Assembly: GCF_042665195.1 (NCBI RefSeq)
Contig: NZ_JBHTBW010000085.1
Coordinates: 10,368 to 74,367 of the forward strand
DNA from: Laceyella putida
Lineage (GTDB): Bacteria; Bacillota; Bacilli; Thermoactinomycetales; Thermoactinomycetaceae
Direction: 5' to 3'
Length of the DNA stretch: 64,000 bases
A model generated the notes under the pieces. It was not told where the DNA came from, ran no database searches, and saw only the letters and a list, made by a program, of their open reading frames with translations. The position numbers and the translations under genes are program-made. Shown piece after piece: positions 16,981 to 25,629 of this stretch. Positions within the stretch are counted from its first letter, which is position 1; each line of letters begins with the position of its first letter.

Positions 16981-17769
16981 TCAAACATGTTTGCGATTTC
17001 TCTCCCAAATCAGCTTTAAGCCTACAAGCGTGAGCAAGGGGTTAATCTCATCAATCGTTTTCGTGTCATTGCAAATCAACTTGGCCAATCCACCTGTCGC
17101 GATGACATGCGGCCGTTTGGTCAACACCTCCGTCATCCGCTTGACAATCTCATCGACCACCCCTACATATCCATAATATATGCCAGCTTGAACCGCTTGA
17201 ACCGTATTGCGCCCCACTACAGAATCTGGTTTGACAATCTCCACCCGGGTCAGCTTCGCCGCCCGTTGGTATAGGGCTTCAGCAGAGATGTTGACACCCG
17301 GTGTGATGGCACCGCCTATATAGTTCCCTTCTTCATCGATAAAACAAAACGTCGTCGCCGTCCCGAAATCGACGATTATCGCTGGAGCGCCATAGAGCTC
17401 CAGCGCTGCCACCGCATTGGCGATCCGATCCGCTCCCACATCGCGTGGATTTTCGTATTTGATGTTTAACCCGGTTTTGACTCCGGGTCCGAGAACAAGC
17501 GGCTTTCGTTTTAAATACTTCTCCGTCATGCGTTCCAACACCACCGTCAGCGGTGGCACCACAGAGGAAAGCACCACCCCTTCAATCATGGCAAAATCAA
17601 TCTGCACATAATCCAACAGGTTTTTAAGCATCATGCCAAACTCATCTTCTGTGGCATTGCGATCGGTTTGCAACCGCCAATAGTGAAGCAAATCATCCTG
17701 CCGATACACACCCAACACCACATTGGTGTTGCCTACATCCATTACCAGTAAAAGCTTCTCTTTTTGCAT
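16981..17769 (-). CDS. coaX: Type III pantothenate kinase
   Basis: A 262-residue kinase of the ASKHA fold that phosphorylates pantothenate, the first step of coenzyme A synthesis. Evidence: LLLVMDVGNTNVVLGVY at the N-terminus, TGLNIKYENPRDVGADRIANAVAA, and VDFGTATTFCFIDEEG with IGGAITPGVNIS. The ATG at 17769 is preferred to the GTG three codons upstream because the GTG forms part of the GGGTGG ribosome site. It is 97 bases downstream of ftsH, after a terminator. Confidence 0.96.
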   Translation of the reverse strand: MQKEKLLLVMDVGNTNVVLGVYRQDDLLHYWRLQTDRNATEDEFGMMLKNLLDYVQIDFAMIEGVVLSSVVPPLTVVLERMTEKYLKRKPLVLGPGVKTGLNIKYENPRDVGADRIANAVAALELYGAPAIIVDFGTATTFCFIDEEGNYIGGAITPGVNISAEALYQRAAKLTRVEIVKPDSVVGRNTVQAVQAGIYYGYVGVVDEIVKRMTEVLTKRPHVIATGGLAKLICNDTKTIDEINPLLTLVGLKLIWERNRKHV

Positions 17770-17830
17770 TATGTCCACCCACTTACACTTTGATTTGGGA
17801 TATCGCTTGCAAATCCGATTTTGACCATAA

Positions 17831-17860
17831 GAAAAAGAGGCGGGATGGCGCCTCTTTTTC
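17831..17860 (-). terminator. Terminator after ftsH
   Basis: A perfect 12-bp stem (GAAAAAGAGGCG) with a six-base loop lies directly after the ftsH stop, ending in TTTTTC on the minus strand. Confidence 0.85.
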
Positions 17861-17865
17861 CCAAA

Positions 17866-19887
17866 TTATTGGAGTGGTTTTTCGTTGTCCTTTTCGGATG
17901 TGTTGTCATCACCACTCGTGGAATCGGCTTCGCGCCGTATTCCGTATTTGTCAGAAGAGAAGCCATTAACCGAAGCATGGGTCGTCGAATCATTCTTCTC
18001 TTCGTTTCCACTTTCGCTTGCTCCATTGTCATCCTTGGTCTGGATATTCACTTTTACTTCGCCATCGTCATCCAGTTTTCCGGTATCGAGGAGCTTTTTG
18101 ATTTGTTCTTCATCCAGCGTCTCCCGCACCAATAAGGTTTGGGCCAAGAGCTCCAACTGGTCACGACGTTCGATGAGCAGGTTCTTTGCCCGGTTATAAC
18201 ACTTGCGAACCATTTCCTGCATCTCCATGTCGATCTCGTAAGCCACCTTATCGCTGTAGTTCTGCTCTTGGCTGAGATCCCGTCCCAAGAAGACTTGACC
18301 TTGGGAGCGGCCGAAGGTCATGGTTGCCAACTTGTCGCTCATCCCGTATTCGGTGATCATGGCACGCACAATACCGGTTGCTTTTTCAAAGTCATTGCTT
18401 GCGCCCGTGCTGATCTCGCCAAAGATGATTTCTTCGGCCACACGTCCGCCAAGAAGACCCGTTACCCGATCCAAGAGTTCGCCTTTCGTTGCCAAATAAC
18501 GGTCTTCCTTGGGCAACATCATCGCATAACCGCCCGCTTGCCCACGTGGGACAATCGTTACTTTATGAACAATATCCGCGTTTTCCAGATAGTAGCCGCA
18601 GATCACATGTCCCGCTTCATGGTATGCCACGATTTTGCGTTCCCTTTCACTGATGACACGGCTTTTCTTCTGCGGCCCGGCAATGACGCGGTCAATCGCT
18701 TCGTCAACCTCTTCCATGGTGATTTTCTTCTTGTTGCTGCGCGCAGCCAACAGCGCCGCTTCGTTCAACAAGTTTTCCAGATCGGCACCAGAGAAGCCGG
18801 TAGTGCGTTGTGCGATAACATTCAGCTTCACATCGTCAGAGAGCGGCTTGTTGCGGGCATGCACCTTGAGCACCGCTTCACGCCCCTTCACATCAGGACG
18901 GTTAACCAAGATCTGTCTATCAAAACGTCCCGGACGCAACAAAGCAGGGTCTAAGATGTCCGGACGGTTGGTAGCAGCCATGATGATGATTCCCGCATTC
19001 ACATCAAATCCGTCCATCTCCACAAGCAACTGATTCAGGGTTTGCTCGCGTTCATCGTGTCCGCCACCCAGACCGGCACCACGTTGACGACCTACGGCGT
19101 CGATCTCATCGATAAAGATGATACAAGGAGCATTTTTCTTCGCTTGTTCAAACAAGTCGCGCACCCGAGAGGCTCCAACACCGACAAACATCTCCACAAA
19201 GTCGGAACCGCTGATGGAGAAGAACGGCACTTTCGCTTCCCCGGCTACGGCACGGGCCAACAACGTTTTACCTGTACCGGGGGGCCCCACCAAAAGTACC
19301 CCTTTGGGAATGCGGGCACCCATCGCCGCGTACCGTCGATTGTCTTTCAAGAAATCAACGATCTCCACGAGTTCCGCTTTCTCTTCGTCGGCTCCCGCCA
19401 CATCATCAAATGTAACCCGTCTTTTCTCTTCGTTGTATAACTTCGCTTTGCTCTTGCCGAAGTTCATCACACGGCTGCCGCCACCTTGGGCTTGGTTAAA
19501 CAAGAAGAAGAAAATAAGTAGGATGATGACAAAAGGAATGACGGAAGTGAAGAAGGTAAGCCAGACTGAGTCCCCTTTTGTTTTTTCGATGTTCACCTTC
19601 ACTCCCGCTTTTTGGATATCTTGAATGACGGAACTTCCGTATCCGGCAGGAGCGACAGCGAAGAAGGTTTTCGTCGTGCCTTTGATCTTGCCTTCGATAT
19701 TGTAAACACCGTTGTCGTATTGGACTGTAATATCATCTAACTGTTTTTGCAGTAGCTTCGTTCTGAATTCATCATATCTTAAATTCTGTTTATCCACTCC
19801 AGGGTTGGCGATCATGTTCACAACCCCAATAGTGATAAGGATGAGGATTAAATATAATACTCCGTTCCTGAGGAAGAAGTGTTTCAT
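17866..19887 (-). CDS. ftsH: Membrane-bound ATP-dependent zinc metalloprotease FtsH
   Basis: A 673-residue protein that degrades membrane and regulatory proteins; in Bacillus it removes Spo0E-type phosphatases during sporulation. Two membrane helices flank an outside domain (about 6-25 and 110-130). The AAA domain has Walker A LVGPPGTGKTLLA, CIIFIDEIDAVGR (Walker B) and the pore motif near the second helix region. The protease has HEAGH in VAYHEAGHVICG. The last 60 residues are acidic and low in complexity. It begins 78 bases after hpt. Confidence 0.98.
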   Translation of the reverse strand: MKHFFLRNGVLYLILILITIGVVNMIANPGVDKQNLRYDEFRTKLLQKQLDDITVQYDNGVYNIEGKIKGTTKTFFAVAPAGYGSSVIQDIQKAGVKVNIEKTKGDSVWLTFFTSVIPFVIILLIFFFLFNQAQGGGSRVMNFGKSKAKLYNEEKRRVTFDDVAGADEEKAELVEIVDFLKDNRRYAAMGARIPKGVLLVGPPGTGKTLLARAVAGEAKVPFFSISGSDFVEMFVGVGASRVRDLFEQAKKNAPCIIFIDEIDAVGRQRGAGLGGGHDEREQTLNQLLVEMDGFDVNAGIIIMAATNRPDILDPALLRPGRFDRQILVNRPDVKGREAVLKVHARNKPLSDDVKLNVIAQRTTGFSGADLENLLNEAALLAARSNKKKITMEEVDEAIDRVIAGPQKKSRVISERERKIVAYHEAGHVICGYYLENADIVHKVTIVPRGQAGGYAMMLPKEDRYLATKGELLDRVTGLLGGRVAEEIIFGEISTGASNDFEKATGIVRAMITEYGMSDKLATMTFGRSQGQVFLGRDLSQEQNYSDKVAYEIDMEMQEMVRKCYNRAKNLLIERRDQLELLAQTLLVRETLDEEQIKKLLDTGKLDDDGEVKVNIQTKDDNGASESGNEEKNDSTTHASVNGFSSDKYGIRREADSTSGDDNTSEKDNEKPLQ

Positions 19888-19965
19888 CCCTGGCCTCCTC
19901 TCAGTCCACTTGTATCATTGTATCATAGTCGTCAAACGATTCTCAATAGACGCTGCCACAGCGCT

Positions 19966-20502
19966 TTACTGATAGACTTCTTCTTTCAACACGCCGATAT
20001 AAGGCAAATTCCGGTACTTCTCAGCAAAATCGAGCCCATACCCTACGACGAAAGCATCTGGAATGGTAAAACAGCTGTAATCCGGACTCAAATCTACTTT
20101 GCGGCGATCAGGCTTGTCGAGAAGAGTGGCAATCTTGACCGAAGCGGCGTTCCGGCCTTTCAGCATCTCAACCAGGTAACTCAATGTCAAACCAGAGTCG
20201 ATAATATCTTCGACAATCAGAACATGACGTCCTTCGATTGAGGCTTCCAAATCTTTTAAAATGCGCACAACACCGGAGGAAGTGGTCGCATTGCCATAAC
20301 TGGAAACGGCCATAAAGTCCATTTCCATCGGAATCTCCATTTTGCGGATCAGATCCGCCATGAATGGCACAGCTCCTTTAAGCACACAGATGCACAGCGG
20401 ATTCAGGTCCTTGTACACTTCAGACAATCGCTTGCCCAACTCCGCCACTTTCTCCTTGATCTGCTCTTCAGATATCAGAATTTCCTTGATGTCTTGATGC
20501 AT
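19966..20502 (-). CDS. hpt: Hypoxanthine phosphoribosyltransferase
   Basis: A 178-residue purine salvage enzyme. It carries the PRPP motif VLIVEDIIDSGLTL and the MDFMAVSSYG segment. The ATG at 20502 (MHQDIKEIL) has AGGAGG six bases upstream; the in-frame GTG seven codons earlier lies before that site and is rejected. It lies directly after tilS and before ftsH, the order seen in all Bacillales. Confidence 0.97.
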   Translation of the reverse strand: MHQDIKEILISEEQIKEKVAELGKRLSEVYKDLNPLCICVLKGAVPFMADLIRKMEIPMEMDFMAVSSYGNATTSSGVVRILKDLEASIEGRHVLIVEDIIDSGLTLSYLVEMLKGRNAASVKIATLLDKPDRRKVDLSPDYSCFTIPDAFVVGYGLDFAEKYRNLPYIGVLKEEVYQ

Positions 20503-20529
20503 ATTTTTCCTCCTACTACACATGACGAT

Positions 20530-21933
20530 TTACTGCTCCCAAATGAGATATAAAAACCGGGTGGTCTTGGGGGTGACAGGAGCGACATTAGACCGTTTTA
20601 CCCCCGGAATCCAGATAATCTCATCTCCCGCAGTCACAACCGGAAGCTGGTCGCGCAGTCGCTTGGGCACTTTAGCTTCCATCAGCACTTTCTTTACCTT
20701 TTTTCTTCCGTTCATTCCTAAACAGGTCATGCGATCCCCGGATTGACGTGCCCTGACACAGAGCGGGTATTGCAAACGATCCCGGTCGAACACAGCCACA
20801 TTCCGACCGAGATGCAGGTTATGTAGTGCCACATCCGATTCCAACACTTCTATTTTACCCAAAAATCCAGATAAACACGTCGTTCCGGGAATGGATAGCT
20901 CAATTTCCTTCGATTGGGGGGAATCCTCTTGCAAATCGCCCGCCACGCGTATATGTATCCGTTCGTATTCCCGCTCTGCTGTGATTCTCCCTGGGAGATG
21001 AAACATACTGGATGAAGATCCATCCGCAATGAGTTTTCTCACTTTTTCTACTGCGTCAAGGCTGAATCCAAACGTATCATCCTGCGAAAGATAACTTAAT
21101 ATTAGTTTAACTACCCTTCTTTGTAAAGCGATCGGAAGGTGAAGAAAACTTGAAACATCAAGGGTGTAGCTAACATCATCACGGTGGAGGAGCACCTTGG
21201 CGAGAGCCTCCCGCACCAAATCGGCCCATACTTTTTCTTCCTCCTGAACCAATTCGCTCAAGGAACTGACGGCTTTCTGCACATGGGGGTTAAACGACTC
21301 CAACAGCGGAACCAACTCCAACCGCAATCGATTGCGCGTGTAAATGGAGGCGAGATTGCTGGAATCCAACCGCGGCCGCAACTCCGCCTCATCGCAATAA
21401 TGCTCCAATTCCCGCTTGGTAAAGGAGAGAAGCGGTCGAACCAGCTTCCGCCCATGCCAATCGCGAATCGGCTCGATGCCGGCCAGCCCCGCCACACCGG
21501 TCCCCCTGATCAACCGCATCAACACGGTTTCCAACTGGTCATCGGCATGATGGGCGGTCGCGACAGCATCCACCTTCCACTCCCGTGCCGTCTCCCTAAA
21601 GGAGTCATAACGAAGTTGACGCGCGACAGCTTGTTTGTTCCCGCCTTTTTGCATGAGCAAACATCCAACATTTACCCGCTTCACCCGGCAGGGAATGTCC
21701 CACTCTCTGCAAAACGCCACAACATACCGCTCATCCGCATCACTTTCTTCCCCCCTGAGCTGATGGTTGACATGAATGGCCGAAACAGAAATATCTACCT
21801 CTTGTTCTATTTTCTTTAAAGCATGAACCAAGGCGATGGAATCGGGCCCACCCGATACACCGACCAACACCTTGGCTTGCCGTCCCACCAAATCCAATCG
21901 TTTCAGCTCTTCTTGTAATCGCGCAAGAAACAC
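20530..21933 (-). CDS. tilS: tRNA(Ile)-lysidine synthetase TilS
   Basis: A 467-residue enzyme that attaches lysine to C34 of the tRNA-Ile that reads AUA. The ATP pyrophosphatase signature VGVSGGPDSIALVHAL (SGGxDS) is near the N-terminus, followed by NHQLRGEESDADERYV and VATAHHADDQLETVLMRL. The C-terminal substrate domain has GDRMTCLGMNGRKKVKKVLME. The GTG at 21933 has AAGGAG nine bases upstream; an earlier GTG at 21957 overlaps nothing useful and has no ribosome site. Confidence 0.95.
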   Translation of the reverse strand: MFLARLQEELKRLDLVGRQAKVLVGVSGGPDSIALVHALKKIEQEVDISVSAIHVNHQLRGEESDADERYVVAFCREWDIPCRVKRVNVGCLLMQKGGNKQAVARQLRYDSFRETAREWKVDAVATAHHADDQLETVLMRLIRGTGVAGLAGIEPIRDWHGRKLVRPLLSFTKRELEHYCDEAELRPRLDSSNLASIYTRNRLRLELVPLLESFNPHVQKAVSSLSELVQEEEKVWADLVREALAKVLLHRDDVSYTLDVSSFLHLPIALQRRVVKLILSYLSQDDTFGFSLDAVEKVRKLIADGSSSSMFHLPGRITAEREYERIHIRVAGDLQEDSPQSKEIELSIPGTTCLSGFLGKIEVLESDVALHNLHLGRNVAVFDRDRLQYPLCVRARQSGDRMTCLGMNGRKKVKKVLMEAKVPKRLRDQLPVVTAGDEIIWIPGVKRSNVAPVTPKTTRFLYLIWEQ

Positions 21934-21959
21934 CCAAATCGTCTCCTTGAGTGGCACAA

Positions 21960-21979
21960 GCCCGGGGAGTTCCCCGAGC
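21960..21979 (-). other. GC-rich hairpin between spoIIE and tilS
   Basis: GCTCGGGG and CCCCGGGC pair around a four-base loop on the minus strand. The run of T residues that a terminator needs is absent. It may slow or partly stop transcription, or protect the mRNA end. Confidence 0.4.
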
Positions 21980-22038
21980 CTATGACACCACTAGTCCTTC
22001 CCTTTTCATCATATCTCGTTTCCGGCGAGGAAGCAAAC

Positions 22039-24504
22039 TTAGCCGACCAAATGTGTACGCTTGAGGGGTTCCACCCCCGGCAAACGGATCGTGGACCACT
22101 CCGGCGCATACCGTTCCACTTTGGCCACCACGACGGTCATGTCATCTCCAATCCGTCCCTCATGGTACCGCACCACTTTTTCCAATAAGCAATCCGCAAA
22201 ATCTTGCGGGTCTTTCGTATCAATCTCCGAAATCAGCCTGGTCATCACCGCATCCTTATTCGCCGCCCGCCGCGGTGCGTCGTAGACTCCGTCCGTCATC
22301 AAAACCATCAGATCGCCCGGTTCCAATTGCATCTCAATCGGTTCGATATCAATCTCGCTCAGGATGCCGATCGGTGGGTTGGAGGCCGACAACATCATCA
22401 CTTGCTTGCCCCGTTTGATAAAACCGGGCGTTGAACCGATCTTCATAAACCGCCCTTTGGCCGTATTCAAATCAACTATGGCCAAATCGACCGTCGCAAA
22501 CATCTCATCTGCCGAACGCAAGCTCAAAATCGAATTCACCGTGTCGACCGCCCGTTCTTCACTCATCCCCGATTGGAGCAACCGGCGCAGCAGTTTCAGC
22601 GCCGCGCTGCTCTCCTCCTGCGCACGCTGTCCGTTACCCATGCCGTCCGATAACGCCACCGCGTATTTGCCCGTTCCCAAGTTCATATAACAATAACTGT
22701 CACCGGAGATGGCACCGCCCCCTTTGGCTGCGTTGGCCGCCCCCGTTTTCAGCTCAAACCGTTGAGCTGACCCCAAAGTGATCACCGCTCCATGCGATCC
22801 GTCCTTGATCACTTTCCGATAAACGGAAATCGGCTCCCCCAACACCTCCGTCAACAGGGGGGCCACCAGCTTCTTGCATTCATCCAGCCCTTCCCGTTCC
22901 GGCATCACCACTTCGATCTCCACTTTTCCTTCTTCCAGATTGATGATGTCCACCCGCTGAATGGATAGGCCCAATTCCTCCAATGCCTCATGAATCTGCT
23001 CTTCATGCGCCGCCATCACCTGTGTTTCATGGCGAATCTCTTTGGCCAGCTTTTCCATCACTTCGGCCATGCCCGCCAATTGATCCGATACCAGGCGGCG
23101 GGATTCTTGCATCTTCTCTTTCCAATAAATATTTTGCTCATAGCGGGCATATTGTTTTTGAATCGATTCCAACACTTTTTCGCTCCGTATACAGTGATGT
23201 TCCCAGAACATCGGCACCGGAAGCGGTTCTTTGACGCCGCGCGTCTCCACCATCGCCATCAAGTCGGTCATGCCCTGGTACGTTTTCATGACCTGCTTGT
23301 CCCAACACTCCGCAAAACGGGCACATCCCCCACACGCTTCATGCATCACTTCCGACAAAAAGAAATTCACCTGATCTTCATGCTCTTTGCGATGTTTTGT
23401 TGCATCTTCCCTGAAACTGAAGCTGAGTTCCTGAAACAGTTCCGTAAACTGTTCCACCTTGGCCGCGGTCACATCGCGCAACCTCTTGATATATTCCTGA
23501 TGCGCCAATTGATTCTCCATTGTTCCGGGCACGTAGCGGGACAAGGACTGAACCAGCCGATGGGGTGTCAACATGAATAGCAAGACGGCACAGGCTGACT
23601 CTTTAAGCGACATCCACATGGCCCCCGTGCCACCTTCATACAGCGTCAGAATCGTGGAACCGAGCAAAAAGCCAATCGCCACCCCCCACCGTTTCCCTTC
23701 TTTGAACAAGCCGGCCAGCAAACCGGCGAAGGCCAGCAAGCTGATTTGCATCACTGTTTTCGCGTCGGACAAGCTTAAAATGATGCCAGTCACCACTCCC
23801 ATGGAAGAGCCGAGCATCCCACCGCCAATGAGGGCAAACAACAAGATCGTATAGCGGGAAACAACATTCACCACGGACAAATCGGCCAAGTGCCAACCGA
23901 TTGTTCCGGTCATGACCGAACCGAGCAGGATCACCAAACAGACGATCTCTTCATGCCTCAGAGCTATCCGCTTTTTCCTCACCGTAAAGATCGGCAGGGA
24001 GTGCACAAAAATAAAGGTCAAGATAAAGCTTAACAAGACGTCAACCGCCGCCATCATCTCTTTATAGGGATTCCAGCCTTCGATCAAGCCCTCAACCAGG
24101 TGGGCCGCGATGCCGCACCCACACACAACAAAAGGGACGTAATTGATCTGCCCTTTTCCCAACCAATCCCACCCTTTTTGCATCAGCAGCCAAAACGCCA
24201 ACATGCCTGTCATCTCGACTGCCTTGAGCGGTCCCAAGGTGGCCGCCCCAGCGATTAACGCCATCATCACCACAAGCCACTGCTTACGGGCCAAATGATA
24301 GATGACAGCGATAAACGCGATCGCAAAAGGGGAAAGTGTATCTAAAATGGTCGCCCTGCCCAGAAGAAAACCCATCGCCATCACGGGCACATTCCACATC
24401 GTCGTCAATCGGTAAACGGCTCTGCGCTGTCTGCTTTGACCGACGCCAAACCAGTTCTCCACAGGACGAATGAAAAAATTCTTAATATGAGTTCCCATTT
24501 GCAT
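22039..24504 (-). CDS. spoIIE: Stage II sporulation protein E (PP2C phosphatase)
   Basis: An 821-residue protein that activates sigma-F in the forespore by dephosphorylating SpoIIAA and that also helps place the asymmetric septum. About ten membrane helices occupy residues 45-335, a coiled central region follows, and a PP2C phosphatase domain starts near residue 600 with GGGAISGDSYCYMNLGTGKYAVALSDGMGNGQRA-type metal-binding Asp residues (DSYC, LSDGMGNG) and ends with MTDGVYD and GDDMTVVVAKV. The start at 24504 is chosen because AGAGGTG is at the right distance from this ATG. A stretched promoter with Spo0A boxes lies upstream. Confidence 0.96.
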   Translation of the reverse strand: MQMGTHIKNFFIRPVENWFGVGQSRQRRAVYRLTTMWNVPVMAMGFLLGRATILDTLSPFAIAFIAVIYHLARKQWLVVMMALIAGAATLGPLKAVEMTGMLAFWLLMQKGWDWLGKGQINYVPFVVCGCGIAAHLVEGLIEGWNPYKEMMAAVDVLLSFILTFIFVHSLPIFTVRKKRIALRHEEIVCLVILLGSVMTGTIGWHLADLSVVNVVSRYTILLFALIGGGMLGSSMGVVTGIILSLSDAKTVMQISLLAFAGLLAGLFKEGKRWGVAIGFLLGSTILTLYEGGTGAMWMSLKESACAVLLFMLTPHRLVQSLSRYVPGTMENQLAHQEYIKRLRDVTAAKVEQFTELFQELSFSFREDATKHRKEHEDQVNFFLSEVMHEACGGCARFAECWDKQVMKTYQGMTDLMAMVETRGVKEPLPVPMFWEHHCIRSEKVLESIQKQYARYEQNIYWKEKMQESRRLVSDQLAGMAEVMEKLAKEIRHETQVMAAHEEQIHEALEELGLSIQRVDIINLEEGKVEIEVVMPEREGLDECKKLVAPLLTEVLGEPISVYRKVIKDGSHGAVITLGSAQRFELKTGAANAAKGGGAISGDSYCYMNLGTGKYAVALSDGMGNGQRAQEESSAALKLLRRLLQSGMSEERAVDTVNSILSLRSADEMFATVDLAIVDLNTAKGRFMKIGSTPGFIKRGKQVMMLSASNPPIGILSEIDIEPIEMQLEPGDLMVLMTDGVYDAPRRAANKDAVMTRLISEIDTKDPQDFADCLLEKVVRYHEGRIGDDMTVVVAKVERYAPEWSTIRLPGVEPLKRTHLVG

Positions 24505-24534
24505 GGCCATCACCTCTATCGCTTTGTGCCACCC

Positions 24535-24600
24535 ATTATAGCGATGAGGCGAGCGAAAAGTTTGTCAAACAGTCTGAAAACAACAAAAAAATTTACGACA
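24535..24600 (-). promoter_or_regulatory. spoIIE promoter with Spo0A boxes
   Basis: On the minus strand TTGACA (24563-24568) and TATAAT (24535-24540) are 22 bases apart, too far for ordinary sigma-A use but typical of promoters that Spo0A-P activates (spoIIE, spoIIG). A 0A-like box TGTCGTA lies at 24594-24600, and the -35 box sits in a second TTTGACAAA-type box. The motif positions are seen; function is inferred from Bacillus. Confidence 0.8.
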
Positions 24601-24660
24601 AATTTTGAAACGGAGGCAGACCACGCTTTGCTTGGCTCCCTTCCATCAGGACAAACAAAA

Positions 24661-24687
24661 AAGCCCTTGCCGATAAGCAAGGGGCTT
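24661..24687 (-). terminator. Terminator after the DUF402 gene
   Basis: AAGCCCTTGC pairs with GCAAGGGGCTT (one bulged G) around a six-base loop, with TTTTTTG following on the minus strand. Confidence 0.8.
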
Positions 24688-24795
24688 GTCTAAACACCAA
24701 CCCTTGGTGTCGTTTTGCATCACTTTCAGCACGGGAGCGACAAAACTTCTAAAAGCCAGCCATGTCATTCGATCACCATGTCGAAAATCTCACTG

Positions 24796-25281
24796 TCAAA
24801 ACCGACGGGCATATGAGTTTAACGGATACATCTCCACCTCTTGCACAAAAGCCGGAATCAATTTCCGTTCCGTCTGCAAGCGAATCATTTGGTCCAAAGT
24901 CCGGAGCGCATGCACCTGCTGCCGGCGCTTCAGTTGCCCCCGTTCCACCGAATCGGCAAACTCATCCACATCGATCAAATGGTAATGCCCATCCGGATAC
25001 ACAATGAGGTCAAACAGCAAATCCACCATCACATAACGCATCCGACCAACTTGGTGCATTTGCATCACATCGCAATAGTAGTAGAGGAATTCCCCGGACC
25101 GGTTAAACACCTTCGAGATAGTATAACCCTTGCGGACGAAATAATAGGTAAGGAAGATTCGCTTTCCGTCCGGATTGGCGTATTGCGTGGAGAAACAATG
25201 ACGCCCCCGCCAATCACGCACCTTTTCGGTATACGTTTTATTTATCGTTGTAAACTTGACTTTCTTAATAACGACATTCAC
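24796..25281 (-). CDS. DUF402 domain protein
   Basis: A 161-residue protein with the DUF402 pattern: YYYCDVMQMHQ followed by MVDLLFDLIVYPDGHYHLIDVDEF, acidic residues that could bind metal, then a helical C-terminus rich in Arg and Gln. DUF402 proteins include nucleoside phosphatases and RNA-associated enzymes, so an exact function cannot be given. The GTG at 25281 has GGGAGTGG upstream; an earlier GTG at 25326 lies close to a tRNA terminator and is not favoured. It lies between spoIIE and two tRNA genes, not a usual Bacillus arrangement. Confidence 0.8.
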   Translation of the reverse strand: MNVVIKKVKFTTINKTYTEKVRDWRGRHCFSTQYANPDGKRIFLTYYFVRKGYTISKVFNRSGEFLYYYCDVMQMHQVGRMRYVMVDLLFDLIVYPDGHYHLIDVDEFADSVERGQLKRRQQVHALRTLDQMIRLQTERKLIPAFVQEVEMYPLNSYARRF

Positions 25282-25330
25282 ACAACCACTCCCATGCTTA
25301 TCGGGCATCCCGATAAAATGACACAAAAAA

Positions 25331-25369
25331 AAGGCGATGCACCACCCTTCAATAGGGTTTCCTCGCCTT
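25331..25369 (-). terminator. Terminator after the two tRNA genes
   Basis: An outer 7-bp stem (AAGGCGA with TCGCCTT) and an inner 5-bp stem (ACCCT with AGGGT) are followed by eight T residues on the minus strand, right after tRNA-Met. Confidence 0.85.
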
Positions 25370-25384
25370 CTCCTCTCTTACTCT

Positions 25385-25461
25385 TGGTAGCGGCGGAGGG
25401 CCTCGAACCCCCGACCTCACGGGTATGAACCGTACGCTCTAGCCGACTGAGCTACGCCGCC
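25385..25461 (-). tRNA. tRNA-Met (CAT), elongator
   Basis: A 77-base cloverleaf with an encoded CCA end: acceptor GGCGGCG/CGCCGCT (first pair G-U), D arm GCTC..GAGC, anticodon loop TTCATAC, and TTCGAGG T loop. The sequence is nearly that of the Bacillus elongator methionine tRNA. Confidence 0.95.
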
Positions 25462-25468
25462 ATATATT

Positions 25469-25545
<77 letters not shown>

Positions 25546-25629
25546 ACGTTCTCGTATTTGTTCGTATCATCGCTGCGAACAATAGTTATTATATAATGCG
25601 CCCGCAGCGATGTCAACAACAAAATGGAA

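Noticed and set aside
21960..21979. Rho-independent terminator between spoIIE and tilS
   Set aside because: The hairpin lacks a T tract, so I list it only as a hairpin.
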